A stretch of DNA of 8,717 bases from Lachnospiraceae bacterium (GTDB taxonomy: Bacteria; Bacillota; Clostridia; Lachnospirales; Lachnospiraceae). This document shows positions 1 to 5,842 of this stretch, in pieces (within the stretch, counting starts at the first letter, position 1; each line of letters starts with the position of its first letter). The translations under genes were made by a program, and so were the position numbers. The notes beneath the pieces were generated by a model, which ran no database searches, had not been told where the DNA came from, and was given only the letters and a program-made list of their open reading frames with translations. The DNA is taken from the NCBI GenBank assembly GCA_900766575.1, contig CAAFVW010000144.1, positions 1 through 8,717 on the forward strand. The letters are read 5' to 3'.

Positions 1-669
1 GCACATGAGGCAGGCGCTTATTTCGTGGCAGACGGAGCCCAGAGCGTGCCCCATATGGCAGTGGACGTACAGGATCTGGATGTGGATTTTCTGGCATTTT
101 CCGGACATAAAATGTACGCTCCTATGGGAATCGGTGTATTGTATGCGAAGAGAGAACTGCTGGAGAAAATGCCCCCGTTTTTATGCGGTGGGGAAATGAT
201 CGATTCCGTCAGCCGTACAGGAGCCGTGTGGGCAGAGGTGCCTCATAAGTTCGAGGCAGGTACGGTGAACGGTGCAGGTGCCTATGCACTGGCAGAAGCC
301 ATCCGCTATGTGCAGAAGATCGGCTTTGATTTCATCGAAGAGAGAGAAGCAAAGCTGACAAAACTGCTGATGGATGGGATGAAGGAGATCCCTGCGGTGC
401 ATATTTTAGGATCACAGAAAGCGGAGGATCATCACGGCATCGTGACATTTAAGCTGGACGGCGTGCATCCCCATGATGTGGCATCTGTTTTAGATGCAGA
501 TCACATCGCAGTCCGGGCGGGACATCACTGCGCCCAGCCGTTACTACAGCACCTGAAAGTGTTGTCTACCACCAGAGTGAGTCTGGGCGTCTACAATACG
601 GAAGAAGAGATTCAGGCATTTTTGACAAGCCTTGCAAAGATAAGGAGACAGATGGGCTATGGAGAATAA
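1..669 (+). CDS. sufS: SufS cysteine desulfurase, C-terminal part (5' end outside window)
   Basis: This is a PLP-dependent group II cysteine desulfurase. It removes sulfur from cysteine as a persulfide and hands it to SufU for iron-sulfur cluster assembly in the cytosol. The reading frame is open from base 1, so the gene continues upstream; 222 residues are visible of a family usually near 400-410. The PLP-binding lysine sits in an FSGHK motif (Lys codon at 109-111), and the catalytic cysteine in RAGHHCAQP (Cys codon at 529-531), the form expected of SufS/CsdA-type enzymes. The segment RTGAVWAEVPHKFEAGT is also typical of the family. The stop overlaps the sufU start by 11 bases, indicating translational coupling. 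Since no sufB follows, sufC, sufB and sufD probably lie upstream. The internal ATG at 55 or any later one is not the true start. Confidence 0.96.
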   Translation, partial: AHEAGAYFVADGAQSVPHMAVDVQDLDVDFLAFSGHKMYAPMGIGVLYAKRELLEKMPPFLCGGEMIDSVSRTGAVWAEVPHKFEAGTVNGAGAYALAEAIRYVQKIGFDFIEEREAKLTKLLMDGMKEIPAVHILGSQKAEDHHGIVTFKLDGVHPHDVASVLDADHIAVRAGHHCAQPLLQHLKVLSTTRVSLGVYNTEEEIQAFLTSLAKIRRQMGYGE

Positions 670-1090
670 GACATTTTATAATGAAATCCTGACGGAGCAT
701 AATCTGCACCCTTACCACAAGCACAAGCTGGAGGATGCCAACCTGATCCTGGAGGGTGTGAATCCCAGCTGTGGAGATGACATTTTCCTGGAGCTGAAGG
801 TAGAGGATGATGTGGTCGTAGACGGCGCATTTGAAGGAGATGGCTGTGCAATCTCTCAGGCTTCCGCAGATATGATGCTGGAACTGATCATCGGAAAACA
901 CAAGGAAGAAGCGCTGCATCTGGCCGATCTGTTCCTTAAAATGATCAAAGGAAACATTACGGAAGAAGAACGGGACGAACTGGAAGAGGCCTCTGTATTG
1001 CAGGATATTGCCCACATGCCGGCCCGGGTAAAATGCGCGGTGCTTGGCTGGCATACCATGCAGGAGTTATTGAAAACAGAATCAGAATAG
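659..1090 (+). CDS. sufU: SufU zinc-dependent sulfurtransferase / Fe-S assembly protein
   Basis: This 143-residue protein belongs to the SufU branch of the IscU/NifU-N family. In Gram-positive bacteria SufU accepts persulfide sulfur from SufS through a zinc-bound active site and passes it to the SufBCD scaffold. The expected zinc ligands are all visible: Cys38 and Asp40 in NPSCGDD, Cys63 in GDGCAIS and Cys126 in RVKCAVLGW. The stretch between Cys63 and Cys126 is long, matching the insertion that separates SufU from IscU. Length is normal for the family. The ATG lies inside the end of sufS, so the two products are probably made by coupled translation. No other start is plausible, because the first conserved helix begins almost at once. 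Confidence 0.96.
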   Translation: MENKTFYNEILTEHNLHPYHKHKLEDANLILEGVNPSCGDDIFLELKVEDDVVVDGAFEGDGCAISQASADMMLELIIGKHKEEALHLADLFLKMIKGNITEEERDELEEASVLQDIAHMPARVKCAVLGWHTMQELLKTESE

Positions 1091-1112
1091 TTGTAAAAAA
1101 GAAAGATGCATC

Positions 1113-1141
1113 TTGCACAGCCTTTTGGGATACGCTACAAT
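1113..1141 (+). promoter_or_regulatory. Possible promoter for the DUF1622 gene
   Basis: A good -10 element, TACAAT (1136-1141), lies 17 bases after a poor -35 candidate, TTGCAC (1113-1118). Transcription would begin near 1148, giving a short leader before the ATG at 1175. The -10 matches the sigma-A consensus at 5 of 6 positions and the -35 at only 3 of 6. The call rests on spacing and position alone. Confidence 0.35.
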
Positions 1142-1175
1142 AAATGTAAATGTACGAAAAACGGGGGGCTGTGCA
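1114..1175 (+). repeat. Inverted repeat covering the ribosome binding site of the DUF1622 gene
   Basis: TGCACAGCC (1114-1122) is perfectly complementary to GGCTGTGCA (1167-1175). In RNA the stem can extend by four U-G pairs (1123-1126 with 1163-1166). The 3' arm contains the G-rich ribosome binding site and the first base of the start codon. In a transcript reading through from sufU the stem could hide the translation start. In a transcript starting near 1148 the 5' arm would be missing. The loop is about 36-44 bases, so stability is uncertain. Confidence 0.45.
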
Positions 1176-1516
1176 TGTTTCATATGGAAGTTGTTATAGA
1201 ATTTCTGGAAAATCTTATGAATAATATCGTTCAGGCAGCGATATTGTTCTTTGAGTTTGTCGGAGTGATCGTTATTATCCTCTCTGGCGTGAAGGGTTTT
1301 TACAATTACGTACGCCGGGTGCCGGAGATGAAGATCACCCTGGCCCAGGGGCTTGCTGTGGGACTGGAATTCAAGCTGTGCAGTGAAATCCTCAAGACCG
1401 TTATTGTCAGAGACTGGAAGGAAATCGTTACCGTAGCCGGTATCATCGGACTTCGGGCGGCTCTGACCTTCCTGATCCATTGGGAGATCAAGGAAGAGAA
1501 GAATCATTCCGAATAA
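1175..1516 (+). CDS. DUF1622 family small membrane protein
   Basis: This 113-residue protein matches what I recall of the DUF1622 family, whose function is unknown. One strongly hydrophobic segment lies at about residues 18-38. A second amphipathic region carries the characteristic GLEFKL (63-68), SEILKT and VRDWKEI (78-84), and a third hydrophobic stretch runs from about 85 to 101 and ends in HWEI. The protein should sit in the cytoplasmic membrane. I chose the ATG at 1175 because a run of six G (1163-1168) sits at ribosome-binding distance; an ATG at 1184 is a possible alternative, and the in-frame ATG at 1106 has no binding site. The gene follows sufU by 84 bases but has a candidate promoter of its own and is closed by a strong terminator, so it need not belong to the SUF pathway. 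Confidence 0.8.
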   Translation: MFHMEVVIEFLENLMNNIVQAAILFFEFVGVIVIILSGVKGFYNYVRRVPEMKITLAQGLAVGLEFKLCSEILKTVIVRDWKEIVTVAGIIGLRAALTFLIHWEIKEEKNHSE

Positions 1517-1542
1517 TTTTCTGTAAGAAAACTAAATATGTG

Positions 1543-1591
1543 TTCAAAAAAGAGATCAACCTGATGTTTCGTGGGGAGATCTCTTTTTGAA
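1543..1591 (+). terminator. Intrinsic terminator after the DUF1622 gene
   Basis: TTCAAAAAAGAGATC (1543-1557) pairs with GATCTCTTTTTGAA (1578-1591), with one bulged A and a loop of 20 bases. The stem is flanked by A and T tracts on both sides, so it could stop transcription in either direction. It starts 26 bases after the DUF1622 stop codon. Confidence 0.8.
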
Positions 1592-1629
1592 TTTACAAAT
1601 GTTTTTGTGAATATTATTGATGGGATACA

Positions 1630-1666
1630 AAAGATTAAATTTGTAATGGTATAAAGGTTAAATTTG
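1630..1666 (+). repeat. Tandem 14-bp direct repeats, probable regulator binding site
   Basis: AAAGATTAAATTTG (1630-1643) and AAAGGTTAAATTTG (1653-1666) differ at one base and are spaced at a 23-bp period, close to two helical turns. They lie directly upstream of a weak promoter. Two direct repeats about 21-23 bp apart are the usual target layout for LytTR-domain response regulators, a class known in E. coli to control CstA-family transporters (BtsR/BtsT). Assigning this site to such a regulator is inference. Confidence 0.5.
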
Positions 1667-1670
1667 CACC

Positions 1671-1704
1671 TTGGAAAAATGCTGTCAAAGGACTAAGATA
1701 TAAC
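1671..1704 (+). promoter_or_regulatory. Candidate promoter of the unknown gene-cstA unit
   Basis: TTGGAA (1671-1676) is followed after 17 bases by TAAGAT (1694-1699); each matches consensus at 4 of 6 positions. An overlapping better -10, TATAAC (1699-1704, 5 of 6), has no acceptable -35. A weak promoter directly behind paired repeats is what an activator-dependent promoter looks like, but the exact start cannot be decided from sequence. Confidence 0.35.
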
Positions 1705-1839
1705 GATAAAGTACGAATTTATAAAAAAAGTGTAAAGAAATGCTGAAATATCCATTGCATTTGTCACTTCGACGTACTAAAGTTAACAGCAGCATAAACG
1801 TAAATGTAATCGATTATGTATGCTAAAAAGGAAAACAGA

Positions 1840-2352
1840 ATGGAAACGCAAAAAATATTGACTCCCGGGGAGGCGTTGGAGCGCGTCCTGCGATCTTATC
1901 AGACCTACTACAATATCAAGACAGAAGCTGTAGAACCGCCATTCGCAGCGGAAGCGATCTTCGGATCTCATAACGAGCAGTATTTTCTGATTAAGAGAGC
2001 CAAGGTGGCAGATATTGATACCAACGAGACAGTGTATTTTGCGACGGAGGAATCCCTGACCAGGGAACGTCTTCTGGACCTGGATGCCATCGCATGGGAA
2101 CGGGGAACGGCGGATGTCGTGCCGTCTTCGCATCACCAGAGCAGCGATGTGGTCCTCATTATTCTGACCAGCCATATGGAGGATGATGCCTGTGCACAGG
2201 TCAAAAAGTGCAGGCATTACCAGAGTTATCTCTGGGGTTTGCATGGCTGGAGCAATTATCGTTTGATTGTCGCCGAGCTTTCTTCGGGTCGGATCGTCCA
2301 CAACCGCCACGGACAGATTCTGAAGAAACTCGTGAAAAAGGCAATACAGTAA
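1840..2352 (+). CDS. Conserved hypothetical protein upstream of cstA
   Basis: I do not recognise a function for this 170-residue protein. It is soluble-looking, with no membrane segment or signal peptide. A helical N-terminus is followed by alternating strand-like stretches (EQYFLIKRAKVADI, ETVYFAT, DVVLIILTSH, YRLIVAEL) and a basic C-terminal helix (ILKKLVKKAIQ). A cluster of His, Tyr and Trp residues lies near residues 127-140 (CRHYQSYLWGLHGW). The general pattern recalls clostridial conserved proteins of the DUF8052 kind, but I could not check this. The ATG at 1840 is preferred because AAAGGAAA (1827-1834) lies at the right distance; an in-frame ATG at 1816 has no ribosome binding site. 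It is followed after 73 bases by cstA on the same strand with no convincing promoter between, so a shared transcript is likely. Confidence 0.75.
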   Translation: METQKILTPGEALERVLRSYQTYYNIKTEAVEPPFAAEAIFGSHNEQYFLIKRAKVADIDTNETVYFATEESLTRERLLDLDAIAWERGTADVVPSSHHQSSDVVLIILTSHMEDDACAQVKKCRHYQSYLWGLHGWSNYRLIVAELSSGRIVHNRHGQILKKLVKKAIQ

Positions 2353-2386
2353 ATACAAGATTCTGCGAAGCAACTCGTGTATTTAC
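2349..2386 (+). repeat. Hairpin at the end of the unknown gene, before cstA
   Basis: GTAAATACA (2349-2357) is a perfect inverted match to TGTATTTAC (2378-2386). Inside the 20-base loop further pairs are possible (GA with TC, TGC with GCA around GAA). The 5' arm contains the TAA stop codon of the upstream gene. No run of T follows, so it is not a standard terminator. It may be a partial attenuator, an mRNA processing or stability element that sets different levels of the two products, or a DNA binding site. Confidence 0.5.
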
Positions 2387-2425
2387 AAAATAAAATTTCT
2401 GTGTATAAGAAAAGGAGAAACACAA

Positions 2426-4159
2426 ATGACAGCATTATTAATTGTAGTAGCCGCTATTTGTTTGTTGTTTATCGGCTATGTGTTCTATGGCTCCTGGCTG
2501 GCAAAACAGTGGGGCATCGATCCTACCAAGAAGACTCCTGCAATTGAGAAGGAAGATGGTGTGGATTACGTTGCAGCTAAGCCTGCCGTACTTATGGGTC
2601 ATCATTTTTCATCTATCGCCGGAGCAGGCCCGATCAACGGACCGATTCAGGCTTCCATCTTCGGATGGGTTCCCGTATTCCTGTGGTGTATCATCGGTGG
2701 TATTTTCTTCGGCGGTCTGCAGGACTTCGGATCTTTATTCGCATCTATCAGACATGACGGTAAATCTGTAGGTGAGATCATCGAGGATTCCATGGGATCC
2801 AGAGCTAAGAAGCTTTTCATCATCTTCGCACTTCTGGTGCTGATCCTGGTAATCGCTTCCTTCGTTAACATTGTGGCAGGTACTTTCCTGACCCTGGCGG
2901 ATGATGCCGGCAAGACCGCTTTCGGTTTTGTGACCAATCCTACCGGTAATCAGTCTACCGCAATGATCTCTCTGCTGTTCATCGTTCTGGCTGTTATTTA
3001 TGGTTATGTGACCAACAGAATGGGCGTTAAGACTCTGCCCGCTACCATCGGTGGTATCATCTGTATCGTAGCTATTACTGTTTTAGGTCTGAACGTTGGA
3101 TTTGCCATGAACCGTATCGCATGGATCGTATTTGTAGGTGTTTACATCGCAGTGGCTTCTCTGGTTCCCGTATGGATCCTGTTACAGCCCCGTGACTACC
3201 TGTCCAGTTTCCTGCTGTATGCTATGATCGGTCTGGCATTCATCGGTGTCGTTGCCGGTGCTTTCACCGGTACTGTCGCATTCGATATCCCTGCGTTTAA
3301 TGGCTGGGAGCCCAAGGCAGGACAGACATTGTTCCCTATGCTGTTCATCACTGTAGCATGTGGTGCATGTTCCGGTTTCCACAGCCTGATCGCTACCGGT
3401 ACTTCTTCCAAGCAGTTAGCGAACGAGAAGGATGCCAAGGCTATCGGTTACGGCTCCATGCTGATCGAGTCTGCTCTGGGTATCATCGCGCTGGTAGCAG
3501 TCGGTGCAGTATATCAGAAGTATTTAAACGGTGAGTTCGGATCTCCCGCAGCTGCATTCGCTGCAGGTATTGCATCCATGTTCGGTACCGAGACCTCCAA
3601 GTCATACGGTACGATCTACGCACTGCTCACACTGTCTGTATCCGTATTCGCACTGACCAGTCTGGATACCGGTACCCGTCTGAGCCGTTTCATGTTCTCC
3701 GAGCTGTTCCTGAAGGAAGGCGAAGCTACTTACAAGGATGCCAAGGGCGCACGCAAGGTGCTGGCTCATCCTCTGTTCGGTACTGTATCCATGGTACTGA
3801 TCGGCTGTATCCTCGGCGGTCTGTCCTTAAGCCAGATCTGGGGTTTGTTTGGTGCAGCGAACCAGCTGCTCGCAGGTATCGCTCTGATGGCAGTAGCTGC
3901 ATGGCTGGGTGAAGTTGGTAAGAACAACAAGATGTTCTTCTTCCCTATGGTATTCATGCTTGCTGCAACCCTGACCAGCCTGGTGATCACCGTGATCAAC
4001 AAGTGCAAGGCGATCGGTGCCGGCACTGCTGCATGGGGTGACTGGTTCCAGCTGTTCTTCGCAGCTGCAATGGCAGTTCTGGCAATCTTCCTGGTAGTGG
4101 AAGGTGCACGGACCTTCGTTAAGCAGATGAAAGAGAAGAAAGCAAAGAAAGCTGCTTGA
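2426..4159 (+). CDS. cstA: CstA family carbon starvation protein, peptide/pyruvate transporter
   Basis: This 577-residue polytopic membrane protein belongs to the CstA family, whose characterised members import peptides or pyruvate under carbon limitation (E. coli CstA and BtsT). It starts with a membrane helix (residues 2-21). Conserved family blocks follow: HHFSSIAGAGPINGP (about 60-74), GGIFFGGLQDFGSLFASIRH (about 91-110) and CGACSGFHSLIATGTSSKQL (about 312-331). I count roughly 14 or more hydrophobic segments. The length is shorter than the E. coli proteins (about 700 residues) but usual for Gram-positive relatives. The C-terminus is short and lysine-rich. AAAGGAG (2411-2417) fixes the start. 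Codon use is strongly biased (mostly TTC, ATC, CTG and GGT, almost no ATA), suggesting high expression. It likely shares a transcript with the upstream unknown gene. Whether peptide or pyruvate is the substrate cannot be read from sequence. Confidence 0.93.
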   Translation: MTALLIVVAAICLLFIGYVFYGSWLAKQWGIDPTKKTPAIEKEDGVDYVAAKPAVLMGHHFSSIAGAGPINGPIQASIFGWVPVFLWCIIGGIFFGGLQDFGSLFASIRHDGKSVGEIIEDSMGSRAKKLFIIFALLVLILVIASFVNIVAGTFLTLADDAGKTAFGFVTNPTGNQSTAMISLLFIVLAVIYGYVTNRMGVKTLPATIGGIICIVAITVLGLNVGFAMNRIAWIVFVGVYIAVASLVPVWILLQPRDYLSSFLLYAMIGLAFIGVVAGAFTGTVAFDIPAFNGWEPKAGQTLFPMLFITVACGACSGFHSLIATGTSSKQLANEKDAKAIGYGSMLIESALGIIALVAVGAVYQKYLNGEFGSPAAAFAAGIASMFGTETSKSYGTIYALLTLSVSVFALTSLDTGTRLSRFMFSELFLKEGEATYKDAKGARKVLAHPLFGTVSMVLIGCILGGLSLSQIWGLFGAANQLLAGIALMAVAAWLGEVGKNNKMFFFPMVFMLAATLTSLVITVINKCKAIGAGTAAWGDWFQLFFAAAMAVLAIFLVVEGARTFVKQMKEKKAKKAA

Positions 4160-4185
4160 TCAGAGAAGCAAAAGAAAAATAAAAG

Positions 4186-4222
4186 AAATCCCGGAGACTG
4201 TGAAAGCCTTCGGGATTTTTTT
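4186..4222 (+). terminator. Intrinsic terminator after cstA, probably bidirectional
   Basis: AAATCCCGGAG (4186-4196) pairs with CTTCGGGATTT (4208-4218), with one G-T wobble and an 11-base loop, followed by a T run to 4222. Read on the - strand the same stem is followed by a T-rich stretch (complement of 4160-4190), so it can also stop transcripts coming from degV, whose stop codon faces it. Confidence 0.9.
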
Positions 4223-4232
4223 GATCAGTGTG

Positions 4233-4269
4233 ACAGCCCGCATCGTAACATCCGGAAGGTTGCGGCTGT
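4233..4269. repeat. Second hairpin between the convergent cstA and degV genes
   Basis: ACAGCC-C-GCA (4233-4242) pairs with TGCGGCTGT (4261-4269) around one bulged C, with an 18-base loop. It has no T run on either strand and lies just beyond the degV stop on the - strand. It may help stop degV transcripts or protect their 3' ends. Confidence 0.4.
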
Positions 4270-4300
4270 TCTTGAGTAAATGGAAAGAATTATAATAGGT

Positions 4301-5143
4301 TTAATGTTCGAAGAAGGCAACCGCAACAGCTCCGGGGCCTACATGGGTTCCGATGGTGGCTCCCAGAGTGCTGATGGGAAGTTCCTTTGCGTAATCCTTC
4401 CACAGATGTTCGCTGTCGTGAATGTATTTTTGCAACAGCTCATCACTCAGACCGGTATAACCCAGACAGAAAGGACGGGAGAAATCTACACCGTCAGCTT
4501 TTTCTATCTCACGGATCAGGAAGTTACTGCCGTTTTTGGAGCCGCGGGCTTTCCCGAGCATAATGATCTCACCGTCTGAGACAGCGACCACAGGCTTGAT
4601 GGCCAGTGCACCGCCGATGAATGCCACGGTAGAGGAGATACGTCCGCCCTTTTTCAGGTATTCCAAGGTGTCCAGAAGTCCCATGGTGTGGATCTTGGAT
4701 TTCTCCTTTTCGAGAATGCTGACAATTTCTTCTGCGGATTTCCCCTGATCCTTTAATTGCAGACCATACTCTACCAGAATGCGTTCTCCTATGGTGGCAT
4801 TCATGCTGTCTATAACGAATACCTTACCCTCATAATCTTCAGCAGCGATCCGGGCACTCTGGCAGGTGCCGGACAATTTACCGGAGATGGTGATCACGAT
4901 GACGGTCTCCCCCGCGGAGACTGCCTGCTCATAAGCGTCTTCAAAGACAGCGGGAGATACCAGGCTGGTGGTGGGGAGAGTGTCACATTCGATCAGCTTT
5001 TCGTAGAATTCTCTGTGACTGATGGTGACTCCGTCAGCATATTCGTCGTCGCCGAAGCGTATGTGCAGCGGCAGGATGGTGACATCCTCCCTGGGGTGGT
5101 TCATATCAGATGCGGAGTCTGTGATAAAACGTATTTTTTCCAT
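4301..5143 (-). CDS. DegV family protein (FakB-like fatty-acid-binding protein)
   Basis: This 280-residue protein has the full DegV fold length. Characterised relatives (FakB) bind a fatty acid and present its carboxylate to the FakA kinase, which makes acyl phosphate for phospholipid synthesis. Visible family signatures are FITDSASD near the N-terminus (6-13), LPTTSLVSP (56-64), ISGKLSGT (86-93), the GLLDTLEYLKKGGRIS motif in the middle, and IGTHVGPGAVAV near the end. Residues matching the FakB carboxylate site are present: a Thr at 58/59, Ser91 and His267, and Arg200 lies where FakB2 has an arginine. Start: ATG on the complement at 5143, with AGGAA about eight bases upstream. It sits 54 bases downstream of marR on the same strand with no clear terminator between, so co-transcription is likely. 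The ligand chain type is not predictable; no fakA lies in the window. Confidence 0.93.
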   Translation of the reverse strand: MEKIRFITDSASDMNHPREDVTILPLHIRFGDDEYADGVTISHREFYEKLIECDTLPTTSLVSPAVFEDAYEQAVSAGETVIVITISGKLSGTCQSARIAAEDYEGKVFVIDSMNATIGERILVEYGLQLKDQGKSAEEIVSILEKEKSKIHTMGLLDTLEYLKKGGRISSTVAFIGGALAIKPVVAVSDGEIIMLGKARGSKNGSNFLIREIEKADGVDFSRPFCLGYTGLSDELLQKYIHDSEHLWKDYAKELPISTLGATIGTHVGPGAVAVAFFEH

Positions 5144-5197
5144 GATAATATTCCTATTCTTTTTATTATAGTTTGGCAGCTAAATGTTTCTTCCTGC

Positions 5198-5668
5198 TTA
5201 TTTTTTGGGTGGATGTTCGGAAGGGAACTCAGCAAGGTACTGTTCCAGATTATGGGAGATCCTCTCCAGGGAATTGTAGAGATTCACCCGCTGTTCCTCT
5301 GTCATGCCGTCTCCGCCGTGAGCCAGTGCAGAGTAGATCCGGGAACCGATTTTTTTGACTACAGTGCTGCCTTCCTCGGTCAGATAATATAAAGTACGGT
5401 AGGAACGCTTGTTTTCCGGCAACTCACAGGACACCAGGCCTTTAGCACTTAACTGGCTTAATGTCCGGGAAATGGCAGCCTTATCTTCCTTACAAAGCTC
5501 TGTCAGCTGTGTGGCAGTCAGCCCCTCCGGATGTTTTCCCAGGTGATACAGACACATAGTGTAACCTGCTTTTAAGTCTAATTGCCCCATTTCCAGTTCT
5601 TTTAATTTCTGCAGATAACGGTGCAATTCCGTGATCGATACAACGAATCTTTCAAAACGATCCTGCAT
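5198..5668 (-). CDS. MarR family transcriptional regulator
   Basis: This 156-residue winged-helix repressor has the normal MarR length and layout. An N-terminal dimerisation helix is followed by LTATQLTELCKEDKAAISRT (50-69), where the second half is the recognition helix, then LSQLSAKGLVSCELPENKR leading into the wing and YYLTEEG, and a C-terminal helix pair for dimerisation. The ATG at 5668 (complement) is chosen because a near-perfect TAGGAGGA lies seven bases upstream; a longer frame opening at 5722 would begin inside the promoter and operator region. The gene is followed by degV, a fatty-acid-binding protein, which makes lipid-responsive control (as with FabT, also a MarR protein) a reasonable guess. 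Two matching inverted repeats upstream suggest it represses its own promoter. Confidence 0.92.
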   Translation of the reverse strand: MQDRFERFVVSITELHRYLQKLKELEMGQLDLKAGYTMCLYHLGKHPEGLTATQLTELCKEDKAAISRTLSQLSAKGLVSCELPENKRSYRTLYYLTEEGSTVVKKIGSRIYSALAHGGDGMTEEQRVNLYNSLERISHNLEQYLAEFPSEHPPKK

Positions 5669-5687
5669 GGACAATCCTCCTATAAAA

Positions 5688-5703
5688 TGTTGATGAAACA
5701 ACA
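5688..5703. promoter_or_regulatory. Probable MarR operator, copy 1
   Basis: TGTTGATGAAACAACA is a 16-bp inverted repeat with 5-bp arms (TGTTG and CAACA). It lies just downstream of the predicted marR transcription start, where a bound repressor would block elongation or promoter clearance. It shares its outer bases and its length with copy 2 at 5728-5743, exactly 40 bp away. Confidence 0.55.
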
Positions 5704-5712
5704 ACTTTATGA

Positions 5713-5741
5713 AGTGTAACACATGGATGTTGACAAGTCAA
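5713..5741 (-). promoter_or_regulatory. Predicted marR-degV promoter
   Basis: On the - strand, TTGACT (-35, complement of 5736-5741) is followed after 17 bases by TACACT (-10, complement of 5713-5718). The -35 matches consensus at 5 of 6 positions and the -10 at 4 of 6. The -35 lies inside operator copy 2, and copy 1 covers the start of the transcript, which fits negative autoregulation. Confidence 0.55.
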
Positions 5742-5743
5742 CA
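5728..5743. promoter_or_regulatory. Probable MarR operator, copy 2
   Basis: TGTTGACAAGTCAACA is an inverted repeat with perfect 7-bp arms (TGTTGAC and GTCAACA) around AA. This is the size and shape expected of a MarR dimer site. It contains the -35 of the marR promoter on the - strand and a TTGACA facing the + strand genes, so one bound dimer could affect both directions. Confidence 0.65.
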
Positions 5744-5764
5744 GCCAAAAAGTTTGATAAATAG

Positions 5765-5793
5765 TTGACAATCTCAAAAAATCGCGCTATATC
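5765..5793 (+). promoter_or_regulatory. Predicted promoter for the P-loop kinase gene
   Basis: A perfect -35, TTGACA (5765-5770), is followed after 17 bases by TATATC (5788-5793), a 4-of-6 match. The transcript would start near 5800, leaving about 43 bases before the ATG at 5843. A second option uses TTGACA at 5730-5735 inside the operator with TTTGAT (5753-5758) 17 bases on. Confidence 0.45.
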
Positions 5794-5842
5794 TAATGAA
5801 AAGGATAATAATAAACAATACATAGCGGAAAGGAAGATTTTT

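Larger units (their letters stand above)
1592..1839 (+). other. AT-rich leader between the DUF1622 terminator and the unknown gene
   Basis: About 250 bases without a gene. The stretch holds a pair of direct repeats (1630-1643 and 1653-1666) and weak promoter candidates just downstream, listed separately. If transcription starts near 1705 the leader would be roughly 130 bases long. I see no recognised riboswitch, T-box or terminator in it. Confidence 0.6.

Noticed and set aside
566..1054. Long open frame on the - strand opposite sufS-sufU
   Set aside because: Its peptide is rich in His, Gln and Phe with no recognisable domain, and the + strand carries two well-conserved genes across the same bases. 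It is a shadow frame.
1103..1114. Perfect 12-bp palindrome AAGATGCATCTT after sufU
   Set aside because: With no spacer it cannot form a useful RNA hairpin and no second copy was seen, so there is nothing beyond chance to support an operator.
1783..2373. Long - strand frame opposite the unknown gene
   Set aside because: The + strand frame has a ribosome binding site and a more natural composition, and the - strand frame has neither a recognisable domain nor a start signal. Some doubt remains because the + strand protein is itself uncharacterised.
2382..2409. Promoter-like pair TTTACA (2382-2387) and TATAAG (2404-2409), 16-base spacing, directly before cstA
   Set aside because: Transcription would begin near 2416, inside or after the AAAGGAG ribosome binding site (2411-2417), leaving cstA without it. 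The match is probably chance in an AT-rich gap.
4757..5392. + strand frame opposite degV and marR
   Set aside because: It crosses two well-recognised - strand genes and has Phe/Val/Gly-rich low-conservation content typical of a reverse-frame artefact.
5669..5722. Upstream extension of the MarR frame on the - strand
   Set aside because: It would lie across operator copy 1 and the -10 element, and the internal ATG at 5668 has a near-perfect TAGGAGGA site.
5765..5842. TTG-initiated upstream extension of the P-loop kinase frame
   Set aside because: The start coincides with a perfect -35 element, has no ribosome binding site, and adds a non-conserved charged stretch before the first strand. ATG 5843 has a strong site.
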